From Nitrosopumilus sp. (GTDB taxonomy: Archaea; Thermoproteota; Nitrososphaeria; Nitrososphaerales; Nitrosopumilaceae), in the NCBI GenBank assembly GCA_029862745.1, contig JAOTWS010000007.1, positions 42,581-106,580 of the forward strand: a stretch of 64,000 bases of DNA, given 5' to 3'. This document shows, in pieces, positions 8,924 to 18,451 of the stretch; position 1 is the stretch's first letter; every line of letters starts with the position of its first letter. The notes beneath the pieces were generated by a model that was given only the letters and a program-made list of their open reading frames with translations, was not told where the DNA came from and searched no databases. A program made the position numbers and the translations under genes.

Positions 8924-9326
8924 TCCATATTTGGATCTTCTAGAATCTCAAAGCTGAAAATCATACAAGATAATCTAAATTTACTTTAAATAAAAAACTG
9001 ATTAATTTTTTTTATTTTCCAGAATAATCTTAAATTATTTTGACTTTACTACTCTCAATAATTTGCAAAGTTTTTTGAAGTTATTTTTCTATAATACCTG
9101 TATCTTGTAAAACCCATTCTAGGGATTTGAAATACCATTGTTTAAAATTTTTCTCATCAATTACCCAATCTGGGTTTGCTCTTAGTTCTGCAAGTAACTG
9201 ATTGGCTTTTTTTGTAATTGTTGCTTGATCTAACCCATTTTATAGTTGCTTTTGTTTAATTTAAAATTGTTTTTAGAAATCTTCTGATGATTTAAATTGG
9301 ATTGAAAGAAAATTTTATCAATACTG
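8924..9326. other. Intergenic region with a start-less coding-like frame
   Basis: 403 bp between the divergent CBS gene and rtcB. An open frame on the minus strand at 9081-9236 reads GLDQATITKKANQLLAELRANP and continues, Trp-rich, to VLQDTGIIEK. It has convincing protein composition but no ATG, GTG or TTG: the nearest ATG is one base out of frame and hits a stop after two codons. It looks like the remains of a ~50-aa protein that lost its start through a 1-nt indel. The rest of the interval is AT-rich and should contain the rtcB promoter. Confidence 0.45.
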
Positions 9327-10775
9327 ATGTCTACTGTTATTCCAAAAAAAATTGGAGAAAATCAATACCAAATTGAACCTGATTCAAATCTTGGAATGAA
9401 AGTACCTGTGAGAATCTATGCTGATGAATCTCTTTTGCAAAAAATGCTGTCTGATAGAACAATAATGCAGGCACGAAATGTTGCTTCAATTCCTGGAATT
9501 ATAGGCCACAGTGTTGTATTGCCTGATGGTCATGAAGGTTATGGTTTTCCTGTTGGTGGTGTTGCAGCTATGGATGCTGAAGAAGGGATGATTAGTCCCG
9601 GTGGAGTTGGATATGATATTAATTGTGGAGTAAGATTACTTCGTTCAAATTTAAGCGAACAAACAGTTCGTTCAAAACTAAAGGAGCTTGTAACTGATCT
9701 TTTCAATTCTATTCCATCAGGTGTTGGATCTAAAGGTGCAGTTAAGCTAACCCATTCAGAACTTGATGAAGTTTTAGTAAAAGGAGTTAATTGGGCAATT
9801 GACAATGGTTATGGTTCATCACATGATTCTGATGTATGTGAAGAGAATGGCCAAATTCAAAATGCTGATCCAAACGAAGTTTCTGATAAAGCAAGAAAAA
9901 GAGGTGCACCTCAACTCGGAAGTTTAGGTTCTGGAAACCATTTTCTTGAAGTACAAAAGGTTGCAGAAATTCATGACGAAGAAGCAGCAAGTCGAATGGG
10001 AATTAAAGAAGGTACTATTACAGTTTTGATTCATTGTGGTTCTAGAGGTTTTGGTCATCAAGTATGTAGTGATTATCTTAGAATTTCTGAACAGGCAATG
10101 ACAAAATATGATATCAATTTACCTGATAGAGAACTTGCCTGTGTCCCTAATAATTCTGATGAGGGTGAATCCTACAGAAAAGCAATGTTTGCAGCATTAA
10201 ATTTTGCATGGAGTAATAGACAAATGATAACTCATTGGACAAGAAATTCTTTTGAACGTGTGTTTCATCAATCCGAATCTGATCTTGATATGAAATTAGT
10301 TTATGATGTTGCGCATAATATTGCAAAAGTAGAGAAACACAAAGTTGATGGCAAAGAACGTAAACTTGTAGTTCACAGAAAAGGTGCTACACGAGCATTT
10401 CCTGCAAACCGAGATGAAATACCATCAAAATACCGTGATTTGGGCCAACCTGTTTTGGTTCCGGGTTCAATGGGTACTGCAAGCTGGATTTTACTTGGAA
10501 AACCCAATTCTATGAGTTTGAGTTTTGGCTCAACTGCTCATGGGGCAGGAAGAACAATGTCTAGATCCAAAGCTAGAAGAAATTACACTGAAGATGATGT
10601 AAAAAAATCCTTGAATGACAAGGGCATATTTATCAAAGCATTAACTCGAGATGGAGTTGTAGAAGAAACTCCTCTTGCATACAAAGATGTTGATGCTGTA
10701 GTTAACGTCTCTCATAATCTGGGAATTGCCACAAAAGTTGCAAAATTAGTACCTATTGGTGTGATTAAAGGTTGA
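9327..10775 (+). CDS. rtcB: RNA-splicing ligase RtcB
   Basis: 482 aa. GTP- and Mn-dependent RNA ligase joining 2',3'-cyclic phosphate and 5'-OH ends; in archaea it ligates tRNA exons after intron removal. Metal and guanylate motifs are visible: GGVGYDINCGVRLL, GSGNHFLEVQ, HCGSRGFGHQ and the late HGAGR (guanylylated His). Length is normal and there is no intein. The stop overlaps the next gene's TTG start by 4 nt (TTGA), so the PDCD5-like gene is probably translated from the same mRNA. Confidence 0.97.
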   Translation: MSTVIPKKIGENQYQIEPDSNLGMKVPVRIYADESLLQKMLSDRTIMQARNVASIPGIIGHSVVLPDGHEGYGFPVGGVAAMDAEEGMISPGGVGYDINCGVRLLRSNLSEQTVRSKLKELVTDLFNSIPSGVGSKGAVKLTHSELDEVLVKGVNWAIDNGYGSSHDSDVCEENGQIQNADPNEVSDKARKRGAPQLGSLGSGNHFLEVQKVAEIHDEEAASRMGIKEGTITVLIHCGSRGFGHQVCSDYLRISEQAMTKYDINLPDRELACVPNNSDEGESYRKAMFAALNFAWSNRQMITHWTRNSFERVFHQSESDLDMKLVYDVAHNIAKVEKHKVDGKERKLVVHRKGATRAFPANRDEIPSKYRDLGQPVLVPGSMGTASWILLGKPNSMSLSFGSTAHGAGRTMSRSKARRNYTEDDVKKSLNDKGIFIKALTRDGVVEETPLAYKDVDAVVNVSHNLGIATKVAKLVPIGVIKG

Positions 10776-11182
10776 ATGAAGAAGATTCTGAACTTGAACG
10801 ATTAAAGGCAAAACGACTAGCTGAAATGCAAAAAAATATTTCTTCTAGAAAAGATCAAAGTCCTAAATCTCCAGAACAAGTAATCCCACCAAATCCGCGA
10901 GATTTATTGGTCAAAATACTTGGATTTAGAGGATTAGAAGTGTTAGAAAACGCTGAATCTCAATTTCCAAATGAAACTAAAATTATTGTTGAAAAACTAT
11001 CTGAATTAATTAAAACTGGTGACATCAATGAAATTATTGATGGAGGGAAACTGTTGACATTATTTAGATCAGTTGGGATAAATGTTCGAATGAAAACAAA
11101 CATCAACATTGAACAAGATGGAAAATTTATATCCTTAAGCGATAAACTTAGTAACCAATCCTCTAATGATAATGATGAATAA
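10772..11182 (+). CDS. PDCD5/TFAR19-like DNA-binding protein
   Basis: 136 aa. The start ELERLKAKRLAEMQ and the helical block from about residue 45 to 105 (NPRDLLVKILGFRGLEVLEN... GDINEIIDGGKLLTLFRSVG) match the layout of the archaeal/eukaryotic PDCD5 family: a basic N-terminal helix followed by a three-helix core. Family members bind double-stranded DNA; the precise role in archaea is not settled. The C-terminal ~30 residues extend past the usual family end. TTG start, chosen because it overlaps the rtcB stop by 4 nt and precedes the conserved helix. Confidence 0.7.
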   Translation: MNEEDSELERLKAKRLAEMQKNISSRKDQSPKSPEQVIPPNPRDLLVKILGFRGLEVLENAESQFPNETKIIVEKLSELIKTGDINEIIDGGKLLTLFRSVGINVRMKTNINIEQDGKFISLSDKLSNQSSNDNDE

Positions 11183-11493
11183 TGAATATTGTTTTAGAAG
11201 TTGGAACAAAAAATTATGTCGATGATTTACTTATAATTAAAAAAGCTCTTTCCCATATGGAAAGCTTAGTTGGCGCATATAATGGATATGTACTAAGTGA
11301 ACCATCATCAAAATTTGGATGGACATTTTTTAAATTGTCCTTTAAACCAAATTTACAAAATGGTATTGAAGAAAAATTTTCTGACATGATACAAAAATAT
11401 CCTTCAAGTGATCATACACAAAAATTTGCAGATTTTATTAATGATTTTTTTATTTCTAAAGGTAGCGACGTTAAAATAAAAATATCTGATTAA
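11182..11493 (+). CDS. Conserved-looking 103-aa hypothetical protein
   Basis: The ATG overlaps the upstream stop by one base (TAATG), so it is the third gene of an rtcB-PDCD5-like operon. The protein is a soluble alpha/beta-looking polypeptide starting [23 protein letters not shown]. No Cys, signal peptide or membrane segment and no motif I recognise. Its 3' end overlaps the convergent rps11 by 4 nt. Operon position hints at RNA repair or nucleic acid handling, but that is inference only. Confidence 0.6.
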   Translation: MNIVLEVGTKNYVDDLLIIKKALSHMESLVGAYNGYVLSEPSSKFGWTFFKLSFKPNLQNGIEEKFSDMIQKYPSSDHTQKFADFINDFFISKGSDVKIKISD

Positions 11494-11978
11494 ACTCTTC
11501 TTCCTCTTTTTCCACCTTTCTTTCTAGTGGTATCATGAGGAATTGGTGTTACATCATCAATCCTTCCAATTTTAAAACCGCCTCTTGCTAAAGCTCTGAT
11601 TGCAGCTTGTGCTCCTGGACCAGGTACTCTGGAGCCAACCCCTCCTACTGCACGAACTCTAATATGGAACCCTGTGAATCCTTTGGTTTTTCCAACCTCT
11701 ACTACTGCATTTGCAGCTTTCATTGCAGCAAATGGAGATGATTCGTATCTGTCAGCGTTAACATGTACACCACCAGAACTAATGGATACAGTTTCGCCAC
11801 CTGTCAGGTCGGTCATGTGAATAATTGTATTATTATAACTACTGTAAATGTGAACTATTCCCCATTTCTCAGGACCATCTTTCTTTGCTGTCGGCTCAGA
11901 TTGTGTTTCTTCAACTTCTGATTCAACTTCGTCTACAACTGACTCAGTTTCTTTAATTTCCGCCTCAATTTTCGACAA
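11490..11978 (-). CDS. rps11: Small-subunit ribosomal protein uS11
   Basis: 162 aa. The core from about residue 36 ([20 protein letters not shown]) to the basic C-terminus ([10 protein letters not shown]) is full-length uS11, which binds the 3' major domain of 16S rRNA on the platform near the mRNA exit. It carries an N-terminal extension of ~30 residues that is strongly acidic (many Glu/Asp, Thr, Ser), seen in other thaumarchaeal ribosomal proteins such as the eS17 tail in this window. It is monocistronic here and convergent with the 103-aa gene. Confidence 0.97.
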   Translation of the reverse strand: MSKIEAEIKETESVVDEVESEVEETQSEPTAKKDGPEKWGIVHIYSSYNNTIIHMTDLTGGETVSISSGGVHVNADRYESSPFAAMKAANAVVEVGKTKGFTGFHIRVRAVGGVGSRVPGPGAQAAIRALARGGFKIGRIDDVTPIPHDTTRKKGGKRGRRV

Positions 11979-12073
11979 TGTCTATCCACACCTTAAAGGG
12001 TTTAAAAAACATTGATTTTTTGACTTTATTCCATTTGGTCACTTGACTTAAAATTTGTGATTCTTCATATACT

Positions 12074-12415
12074 GTGGTATTCTGGTTAATTTTAATGACA
12101 TCTATTTTTTTATTAGCACTCGGAATTGGGGTTGCAACTCTTTTATTGGCTTCTGCTATATTCTCCTTTCTGACACCGCTCTCCGATTTTGTTTTATCCC
12201 CTCAAGAACAAAAATGCCAACAAATAGCCAATGAAGGTTACAAAATTCATAAAATTTACCCTAATTCAAATCCAGATGAATTACCTAATAATGATTTTCA
12301 GCGTTTGATGTATTTAGATGATTTATGGATAAAAGAGTGCGTTTCTGTTTTACCTGCTGATTCTATATTTAATATCGTAAATAACGTAGAAAGAAACTCT
12401 CCATATGGTGAATAG
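12074..12415 (+). CDS. Membrane-anchored hypothetical protein
   Basis: 113 aa from a GTG start; an internal ATG at 12096 (MTSIFLLALG) would give a 106-aa form with a more compact anchor. One long N-terminal hydrophobic region (about residues 2-35, IFLLALGIGVATLLLASAIFSFL) is followed by a soluble ~75-residue tail with two Cys (QEQKCQQ and IKECVS) that could form a disulfide outside the cell. It ends one base before thiL's 3' end. No recognisable family. Confidence 0.6.
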   Translation: MVFWLILMTSIFLLALGIGVATLLLASAIFSFLTPLSDFVLSPQEQKCQQIANEGYKIHKIYPNSNPDELPNNDFQRLMYLDDLWIKECVSVLPADSIFNIVNNVERNSPYGE

Positions 12416-13366
12416 TTATCTAAAGTGTTTCCATCCTAAATCTTTCAGACGAAAAAAACCATTATCTTTTTTCACATAAACGCCATTACCAGAAGTAACA
12501 TATCCAATCTCGATGATTGGAATCTTGTAAATTTTAGCATTTTTTTGAACTATTTTTTTGTATTTAGGCGACACTGTAAATACAAATTCATACTCTTCTC
12601 CTCCATGAAAAATTAAATCATTTAAATTAAGTTTTTGAGATTTTGCATATTTTTCTAAATCTGTCATATGTGGAAGATTGTTGATAACAAATTTCTTTTT
12701 ACTTTGTTTTGACATTTCATTTAATGTTGTAGATAAACCATCACTAGAATCCATTGATGATGAAAAATATTTTTTATTTTTTAAACCAAATTTTAATTGA
12801 GGTTTTGGTTGTGTTACTGATTTAATTGCTTTTTTCACAAAAATATCATTTCCCTTTTTCTTATTGAGAAGTATGTTTAATCCAGCAGATGTGTAGCCAA
12901 ACGGTCCAGTCACAAATATTAGATCCTTTTTTTTAGATCCTTTTCTTTCTACTATTCCATCTGTCTCTCCAAAAATACATACATTGAAAACAATCTCTTT
13001 CCCTTCATTTGTGTCTCCTCCAAGAATAGAAATACCGTATTCATTACATGCCTTTTTAAAACCTATTCCAATTTCATTAATTTTTGAGCGTAAAATTGTC
13101 TTTGGTAGATTTACTGAAATTATCCCAAATTGAGGTTTTACACCCTTTGCAGCAAAATCACTTACACATGCAACAATACTTTTTCTTGCAGCATCTGATA
13201 ATTTCATTTTAGATGGAATATCTGTACTTTCAACTAATGTGTCTGTCTTCACTGCAATTTTGTTTTTCCCAAATTTCCAAATTTCAACATCTTCAGTTAC
13301 AAACTTCTTACTACCTAATTTACTCTGAAAGATCTTGATTATTGATGATTCATCTAACTTTCTCAT
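12416..13366 (-). CDS. thiL: Thiamine-monophosphate kinase
   Basis: 316 aa. Phosphorylates thiamine phosphate to the active diphosphate. PurM-like ATP-binding fold with VKTDTLVESTDIP and SDFAAKGVKPQFG near the N-terminus, GGDTNEG in the middle, MDSSDGLS (Mg/ATP-binding aspartates) and GGEEYEFVFTV near residue 255. Length is normal. The start lies inside the 3' end of the phosphohexomutase gene (17-nt overlap), indicating one transcript. The first ~20 residues (RKLDESSIIKIFQSKLG) fit the family start. Confidence 0.93.
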   Translation of the reverse strand: MRKLDESSIIKIFQSKLGSKKFVTEDVEIWKFGKNKIAVKTDTLVESTDIPSKMKLSDAARKSIVACVSDFAAKGVKPQFGIISVNLPKTILRSKINEIGIGFKKACNEYGISILGGDTNEGKEIVFNVCIFGETDGIVERKGSKKKDLIFVTGPFGYTSAGLNILLNKKKGNDIFVKKAIKSVTQPKPQLKFGLKNKKYFSSSMDSSDGLSTTLNEMSKQSKKKFVINNLPHMTDLEKYAKSQKLNLNDLIFHGGEEYEFVFTVSPKYKKIVQKNAKIYKIPIIEIGYVTSGNGVYVKKDNGFFRLKDLGWKHFR

Positions 13367-14648
13367 AACTCTGATTCACCAACTCTAATGCATCCTTTAC
13401 GATTTTTTTACATTTTATCTCATTATTAGATTCTGCTGAAACCCTAATGATATCTTCTGTGTTTGATTTTCTGATTAGGATCCAACTATCCTCATCAATA
13501 ATCCCTTTTATCCCATCTAATGTATTTACTCCTGAGTATTCTTTTGAAATTTTAGATGTCAATTCTTCAATTACTTTATCATGAAAATTTGAATCAACTT
13601 TTATTTTCTCTCTGATTTGACAATAACTTTCCATGTAATTCAAAATTTCATTGAATTCTGATGTTCCTAACATTGACGCAATTAGTCCGCTTGTTATAAT
13701 CCCATCTCTACAATAATTGAATTCTGGTAAAATAAATCCACCACTGCTCCCTTCACCTCCAGCTTGCGCATTATTTTTTAACATTAGATCAATCACATTT
13801 GCTTCTCCTACTTTGGATCTTTGTACTGTTCCACCCTTTTCTTTGATGAATTTTTCAACTGAAATACTTGTATCTATACTTAGGACAAAATCTTTGTATC
13901 CTAATCCTAGAGATTTCGCTACTCCTAACCCTAATGTCACATCTGGAGCTTGTTTTTTTCCTTTTCTAACTACGACTAAACGATCTCCATCTAAATCAAA
14001 TGCAAATCCTATTTCTTTTTTATTTGATATTGTAATTAATTCATATAACTCATCGGATGTGGGATCTGGACCTCTGGAACATCCTAAAAGACTTTCATTT
14101 AGAATTTCAATATCGCATCCAATTATTTTCAATAATTCAGGTGCATACCCGCTAGCAGCCCCTCCACCTATATCCACAACTATTTTTGGATTATTTTCTA
14201 TGCTTCCTATGATTTTCTTTGCATCGTCTATATACGTAGATGTAATATCATTTTCAGTGCCTATTTCTGTTTTTAATTTTTTTTGATACTTAATAATTTG
14301 TGGAAGTTCTTGTTCATTAATTCCTCTACCTTCAATAATGAATTTCATCCCATTCCATTCAATTGGGTTATGAGATGATGAAATAACTAATCCCGCACCA
14401 TATTTCCTTGCCTCTCTAAAAACTACAGGAGTTGGTGCTGTTTCTAAATTGAAAACATTAATCCCTCTTCCCATTAATCCCGCACTAGCTGTTTCTTTTA
14501 TAATTGAGCTTGATGGTCTGGTGTCTTTACCAACAACACATTTTTTTGATTTGATTAATGATGAAAAATTACCACACAATTCTAAAATGTCATTTAGATT
14601 AAGGTCCTCTCCAAATATTCCTCTTATCCCAGAAATTGTTTTTTTCAA
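13350..14648 (-). CDS. glmM: Phosphohexomutase (phosphoglucosamine/phosphomannomutase type)
   Basis: 432 aa, alpha-D-phosphohexomutase family. It has the phosphoserine loop VISSSHNPIEWNGMKF (about residue 90), the metal-binding DLDGDRLVVV (about 215), GGEGSSGGF sugar loop and the C-terminal phosphate-binding RVSAES. Archaeal members make GlcN-1-P or Man-1-P for N-glycans and surface polysaccharides; sequence reading alone cannot fix the sugar, so the symbol is a best guess. It starts with KKTISGIRG, the normal family start. It forms an operon with thiL and is followed upstream by tRNA-Thr on the other strand. Confidence 0.85.
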   Translation of the reverse strand: MKKTISGIRGIFGEDLNLNDILELCGNFSSLIKSKKCVVGKDTRPSSSIIKETASAGLMGRGINVFNLETAPTPVVFREARKYGAGLVISSSHNPIEWNGMKFIIEGRGINEQELPQIIKYQKKLKTEIGTENDITSTYIDDAKKIIGSIENNPKIVVDIGGGAASGYAPELLKIIGCDIEILNESLLGCSRGPDPTSDELYELITISNKKEIGFAFDLDGDRLVVVRKGKKQAPDVTLGLGVAKSLGLGYKDFVLSIDTSISVEKFIKEKGGTVQRSKVGEANVIDLMLKNNAQAGGEGSSGGFILPEFNYCRDGIITSGLIASMLGTSEFNEILNYMESYCQIREKIKVDSNFHDKVIEELTSKISKEYSGVNTLDGIKGIIDEDSWILIRKSNTEDIIRVSAESNNEIKCKKIVKDALELVNQSYEKVR

Positions 14649-14701
14649 TTAATCCAACTCAGAAAGACTTTTTATTAACTCTGATGGGTTTATCCAAACG
14701 T

Positions 14702-14775
14702 GCCTTGGTAGCTCAGCCTGGTAGAGCGAACGCCTCGTAAGCGTTAGGCCGCGGGTTCAGATCCCGCCCGAGGCT
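14702..14775 (+). tRNA. tRNA-Thr (anticodon CGT)
   Basis: Cloverleaf folds completely: acceptor GCCTTGG/CCGAGGC with discriminator T, D stem GCTC/GAGC, anticodon stem AACGC/GCGTT with loop CTCGTAA (anticodon CGT, reading ACG), T stem GCGGG/CCCGC with loop TTCAGAT. No intron and no encoded CCA. It marks the boundary between the dense housekeeping block and the sparser region to its right. Confidence 0.96.
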
Positions 14776-14956
14776 TTTAACACTAGTTTTAATAACCCTA
14801 ACTACATACATTACGATGAAAGAAGATATCGATATGGTCATCACAAAAATAGTTTAAATGGACGGTGACCTAAAAGATCAGGAGACAGGTTCTACATCAT
14901 ATTATAAAAAATATCTCAAAATGTTTTACATATGAGTCATATTTGGAATATGAACG
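14776..14956 (+). other. Short intergenic region with an interrupted micro-frame
   Basis: One frame holds MKEDIDMVITKIV (from ATG 14816), a TAA at 14855-14857, and then immediately an ATG at 14858 opening MDGDLKDQETGSTSYYKKYL and five more residues to a stop at 14935. The composition is protein-like, so it could be a small gene broken by one stop codon, or chance. Nothing else stands out. Confidence 0.25.
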
Positions 14957-15439
14957 CTATAACTTTACCAGTATTTTTTGTGATTTGTTTTGAGGATCAG
15001 TCCACAGGTCGGGATCCATTTTTTCTCCCATTTGCTTGATGAATTCTTCAGTGTTGGCCCTTATTTGCTCTAGTACTTTTTTGGTAACCTCCATGTCTTT
15101 TTTCGATATTTTATCCAATCCCATATTTCTTATCTCCAAAATTGAATCAATTATTGGATCCACTACATCTTTGGATTTTTTGGTCATAAAGATTAGATTA
15201 TTTCTCCTATCTTTTGGGTCTGATTGTCTTGTAAGATACCCTTCTTTTTCCATCTTGTCTATCACTGGTACAAGAGTAGGGGCCTCAACAAATATCATAT
15301 CTGCAATAGTCTTTTGAGTAATCCCCTCTTTTATTGAAAGTACAGCAATTATCTTCCATTGTGCACCTGTTAAGTCAAAACGTTCATGCATCTTAATGTC
15401 TGCTGCTTTTTCCCATGATTTAGCTGATGTTTTTAGCAA
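14957..15439 (-). CDS. MarR-family transcriptional regulator
   Basis: Winged-helix repressor, about 160 aa from a TTG at 15437-15439. The core has the recognition helix region (ITQKTIADMIFVEAPTLVPVIDKME) and wing (GYLTRQSDPKDRRNNLI) of MarR proteins, with flanking dimerisation helices. The family's first dimer helix is visible in frame upstream of the TTG (IKTLDLRESIGLLLKTSAKSW) as far as an in-frame TAA near 15483, yet that stretch has no ATG, GTG or TTG. The true start may be a rare codon such as ATT, or the gene may have lost its start. It is divergent from the secreted protein at 15619 and may control it (inference). Confidence 0.85.
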   Translation of the reverse strand: MLKTSAKSWEKAADIKMHERFDLTGAQWKIIAVLSIKEGITQKTIADMIFVEAPTLVPVIDKMEKEGYLTRQSDPKDRRNNLIFMTKKSKDVVDPIIDSILEIRNMGLDKISKKDMEVTKKVLEQIRANTEEFIKQMGEKMDPDLWTDPQNKSQKILVKL

Positions 15440-15618
15440 AAGTCCTATGCTTTCTCTAAGATCTAGTGTTTTAATTTCAGATTACCTCTTTACCTTTTTC
15501 TTTTTTCAATATGTGTTATATATGTAGTAATTAGTCTTATATTAATTAAGAATTAAGTCATTTAAATATAATCATTAGTATCCTAATCTTTATTATTTAC
15601 AACAAATTAGTCAAAATA

Positions 15619-17136
15619 ATGGGGGCTGTGTTTACTCAGTTGTGTAAAATCAAAGAAACAAAATTATCAAGAAATAGCAAAAAATTATTTTACCTTATCT
15701 TTTTATGTATGATTTCAGTTTCTCTTATCCAAGTTACCTATGCCCAGACTGAAAGTAATGATAATGATGTTAAGATAGATGAGCAAGTAACTCTGTCTGA
15801 CGACCTACTTTCTGATCCAATAGCACAAGACCTTCTAAAAAAGATAGAACAGACACGAAAGTTCATTGCTGAATTGGAGCAAAAGGAGTTTGAAGAAAAT
15901 CAAGCAAAACAAAATCTTGAAGAGAAAAGAATATTATCCTTGAAACACCTCCAGCAGGATTTAGAAGAATGGGAGAGGTTATGGGAGAAGCATTCATCAA
16001 AGAATGCATTTGAGAGTTTTGTAAGCAAGAAACCTGAATATGTACGAGGCGTATTCTGGGATCAGTTTGAATTCAAGGAACAAAAGGTCAAAGCAGGACG
16101 AGAAGCTCTAAAACAAGTTTTACTAGATGGCGGAAGTCTAAAGGATGCACGAGATGCATACCACAAAGCAGCCACAACAAAAAAGATTGAATTAATTGAA
16201 ATGAATGCACAATTTAACGTAAAACATAATCTGGCATACTATGGACAACAACAACTATTCAACTCTACAGGGCAGTTCCACCCTTCACCTGCAGCTGAGA
16301 CAAGTATTGCACAGTACTATACTGATTACAGACTAGATCCAACATACTTGTTGGCAAATCCAGATGATGAATATTCAGCTAATTATGGATCAAATACAAG
16401 TCTCGATATGCAATGTAGATCAGATTATGTAGTTGTACACAGAACAAATCAAAACGATTACGTTTGCATCCAAGAGTCCACTGCAGAAATATGGGAACGA
16501 CATGAAATGGGTAAAATTGTAGACAAGGAAGAAAAAATATCAGTTGATGAAAATTCTATGGTACAAAATGTAGCTACTAACCCCGGTACTCAATGTCGTG
16601 AAGGATACACTGTGTTGTATCACATAACAGAATCAAATTATCAGTGTGTTTCAGAATCCACTGCAGAAAAATGGCTAAGTGCTGGAACAGGCGAGGTCCA
16701 TGATCTACTACAATACATCTCAGGAAAAGATCAATACAAGATAATATTGGATGAGGTCTATGAGATTAATCAGGAAATATCAAACATTGATGAAGAATAT
16801 GACCTCAAGCTAGTCCAATTAGAAACCAAATATGATGATATCCTAAAAGATGTCGAAAAATCTGCAAAACAGGTAGAGAAAGATCTGCTAAGTGAATTTC
16901 ATGCAAGTCAAACTATGACCAAAGATGATCTAGGCAAAAAAATAATTGTCGTGAGAGACAATCTTGAACTAGAAAAAAAGAGTATAATTCAAGATAAATC
17001 AAATGCAATCATATCTCTTGAATCAGAGCTAAAAGATATGATGCTTGACATTGCAAAAAAATACGAGAATGATTCAGACATTGAAGTAATCTGGAGTACT
17101 GTAAAGTCAACCTATGAGGCAGTTCCAAGAAGATAA
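15619..17136 (+). CDS. Large secreted coiled-coil protein with paired Cys motifs
   Basis: 505 aa with a signal peptide (hydrophobic FYLIFLCMISVSLIQVTYAQ, about residues 24-43). Layout: coiled coil (~60-120); a domain with NAFESFV, GVFWDQFEF and KAGREALKQ (~125-210) also found in the protein at 31129; two copies of a Cys motif, MQCRSDYVVVHR...YVCIQESTAEIW and TQCREGYTVLYH...YQCVSESTAEKW (~270-365); then a second long coiled coil (~385-500). The Cys motif also opens the protein at 29960 (VQCKPRHMLVLL...LACVSKTT). No anchor is visible, so it is probably released or bound to the S-layer. Function unknown; divergently transcribed from a MarR regulator. Confidence 0.8.
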   Translation: MGAVFTQLCKIKETKLSRNSKKLFYLIFLCMISVSLIQVTYAQTESNDNDVKIDEQVTLSDDLLSDPIAQDLLKKIEQTRKFIAELEQKEFEENQAKQNLEEKRILSLKHLQQDLEEWERLWEKHSSKNAFESFVSKKPEYVRGVFWDQFEFKEQKVKAGREALKQVLLDGGSLKDARDAYHKAATTKKIELIEMNAQFNVKHNLAYYGQQQLFNSTGQFHPSPAAETSIAQYYTDYRLDPTYLLANPDDEYSANYGSNTSLDMQCRSDYVVVHRTNQNDYVCIQESTAEIWERHEMGKIVDKEEKISVDENSMVQNVATNPGTQCREGYTVLYHITESNYQCVSESTAEKWLSAGTGEVHDLLQYISGKDQYKIILDEVYEINQEISNIDEEYDLKLVQLETKYDDILKDVEKSAKQVEKDLLSEFHASQTMTKDDLGKKIIVVRDNLELEKKSIIQDKSNAIISLESELKDMMLDIAKKYENDSDIEVIWSTVKSTYEAVPRR

Positions 17137-17674
17137 TCTTGAAATTCAAACAGATTTTAAGAAATAAAAAAGAATAATTATTCTAGAACTGATTTAATGA
17201 AAAATAATTTTGGTTCTTAAGACGAAAAACTACCAGCAGCATCTTGGTGAGATCCTTTGAAGATTAGTACGATATTTGATTAGAGTATACTGACACAATT
17301 CTAACATTAAAACAAAATAACATGTCAATTTACTTTATGCTATATTCCTGTATAAAAGATAGATACAACAATGCTTGTCTAGATCTTTTTTTATTTTTAT
17401 TTCAAATAGTTTATAATTGTACATTTGATCTTTTCATATCATTCACTGATGATTTGACTGGATAAATTATTCTTGAACCTTTTCTACAAACTTTGTAATT
17501 ATCCCAGCACGAATCAACAAATGCTAAACTGAGAGGAAGTACGTACATCATCATGGATATTTATTGATGGCAACAAATAATTCTTTTCGCCTTCTTTTTA
17601 ATTTAGTTTATAACATTTGCTATTAAATCATAATTTAATCAAACCTTATCTTTTGAATATATCATTGTACTATA
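17137..17674. other. Long intergenic region with repeat fragment and a possible small ORF
   Basis: 538 bp. Positions 17200-17255 resemble the segments at 22866-22930 and 26580-26655 (shared ttaagac core and flanks) and look like a broken third copy of the dispersed element. On the minus strand 17411-17554 encodes a possible 47-aa protein (starts MMMYVLPLSLAFVDSCWDNY and is basic afterwards) with three in-frame ATGs at its start; it has no recognised family. The promoter of the SIMPL gene lies at the right end. Confidence 0.4.
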
Positions 17675-18451
17675 ATGAAAACAAACCAGACAATATTTCT
17701 TAGTGCAATAATTGCAATAGCGGTTCTGGCATCAGTGAATGTACTGAATACGAGCAATGAAGCAGTAGCACAAGTAACAGAAAATAATCTTCAAGAGAGA
17801 ACAATCTCTGTTACAGGTATGGCTAATACCTTAGTAGAACCTGATTTGCTAGTAATCACATTTGGAATGGAAACACAAGAAAAGACTGCAAAAGAGGCAC
17901 TCGATACAAACTCTAATGCAATGAATGACGTGATAACTGCAATCAAGACCACAGGAATTGTAGAAGATGAGATTAGTACTTCTCAGTTTAGCATATATCC
18001 AATCTATGATGGATTTGAGGATCCATTAACTAAAAGATGGACACAAGAACTCAGAGGATACCAGGTCACAAACACCATATCTGTAAAAACCACTAGTTTG
18101 AATTTGGCAGCTGAAATCATTGATAATGCAGTAACTGCAGGTGCAAATAGAGTAGATAATGTATACTTTACAATCTCTCCGGACAGACAGACAATGCTAA
18201 AGGATGATTTGATTGGACGAGCCATAGAGAATGCAAAAGAAAAAGCTGAAAAAGCACTCTCTCCACTTGATTATACAACTATTGGAGTCAAGGCAGTATC
18301 TTTATCTGACTTTGCAATACCTCAACCCATGCCAATGTATGACATGGCATTTGAAAGTATGGCAGTAAAATCAGCACCAACACCAATATTCTCATCCGAT
18401 CAAGAAATCAATACCAGCGCAAATGTGGTATTTCTAATTGGGAGTAAATAG
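17675..18451 (+). CDS. Secreted SIMPL-domain (DUF541) protein
   Basis: 258 aa. Signal peptide about residues 1-33 (LSAIIAIAVLASVNVLNTSNEAVAQ). The rest is one SIMPL domain: ISVTGMANTLVEPDLLVITFG at the start, the MNDVITAIKTTGIVEDEISTSQFSIYP region, LRGYQVTNTISVKT in the middle and a C-terminal INTSANVVFLIGS strand. The family is widespread in periplasmic or extracytoplasmic proteins; members can assemble into oligomeric cages, but their biochemical role is poorly known. Likely exported and soluble. Confidence 0.9.
   Translation: MKTNQTIFLSAIIAIAVLASVNVLNTSNEAVAQVTENNLQERTISVTGMANTLVEPDLLVITFGMETQEKTAKEALDTNSNAMNDVITAIKTTGIVEDEISTSQFSIYPIYDGFEDPLTKRWTQELRGYQVTNTISVKTTSLNLAAEIIDNAVTAGANRVDNVYFTISPDRQTMLKDDLIGRAIENAKEKAEKALSPLDYTTIGVKAVSLSDFAIPQPMPMYDMAFESMAVKSAPTPIFSSDQEINTSANVVFLIGSK

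Noticed and set aside
13717..14286. 189-codon plus-strand ORF
   Set aside because: Lies wholly antisense to the well-supported phosphohexomutase gene.
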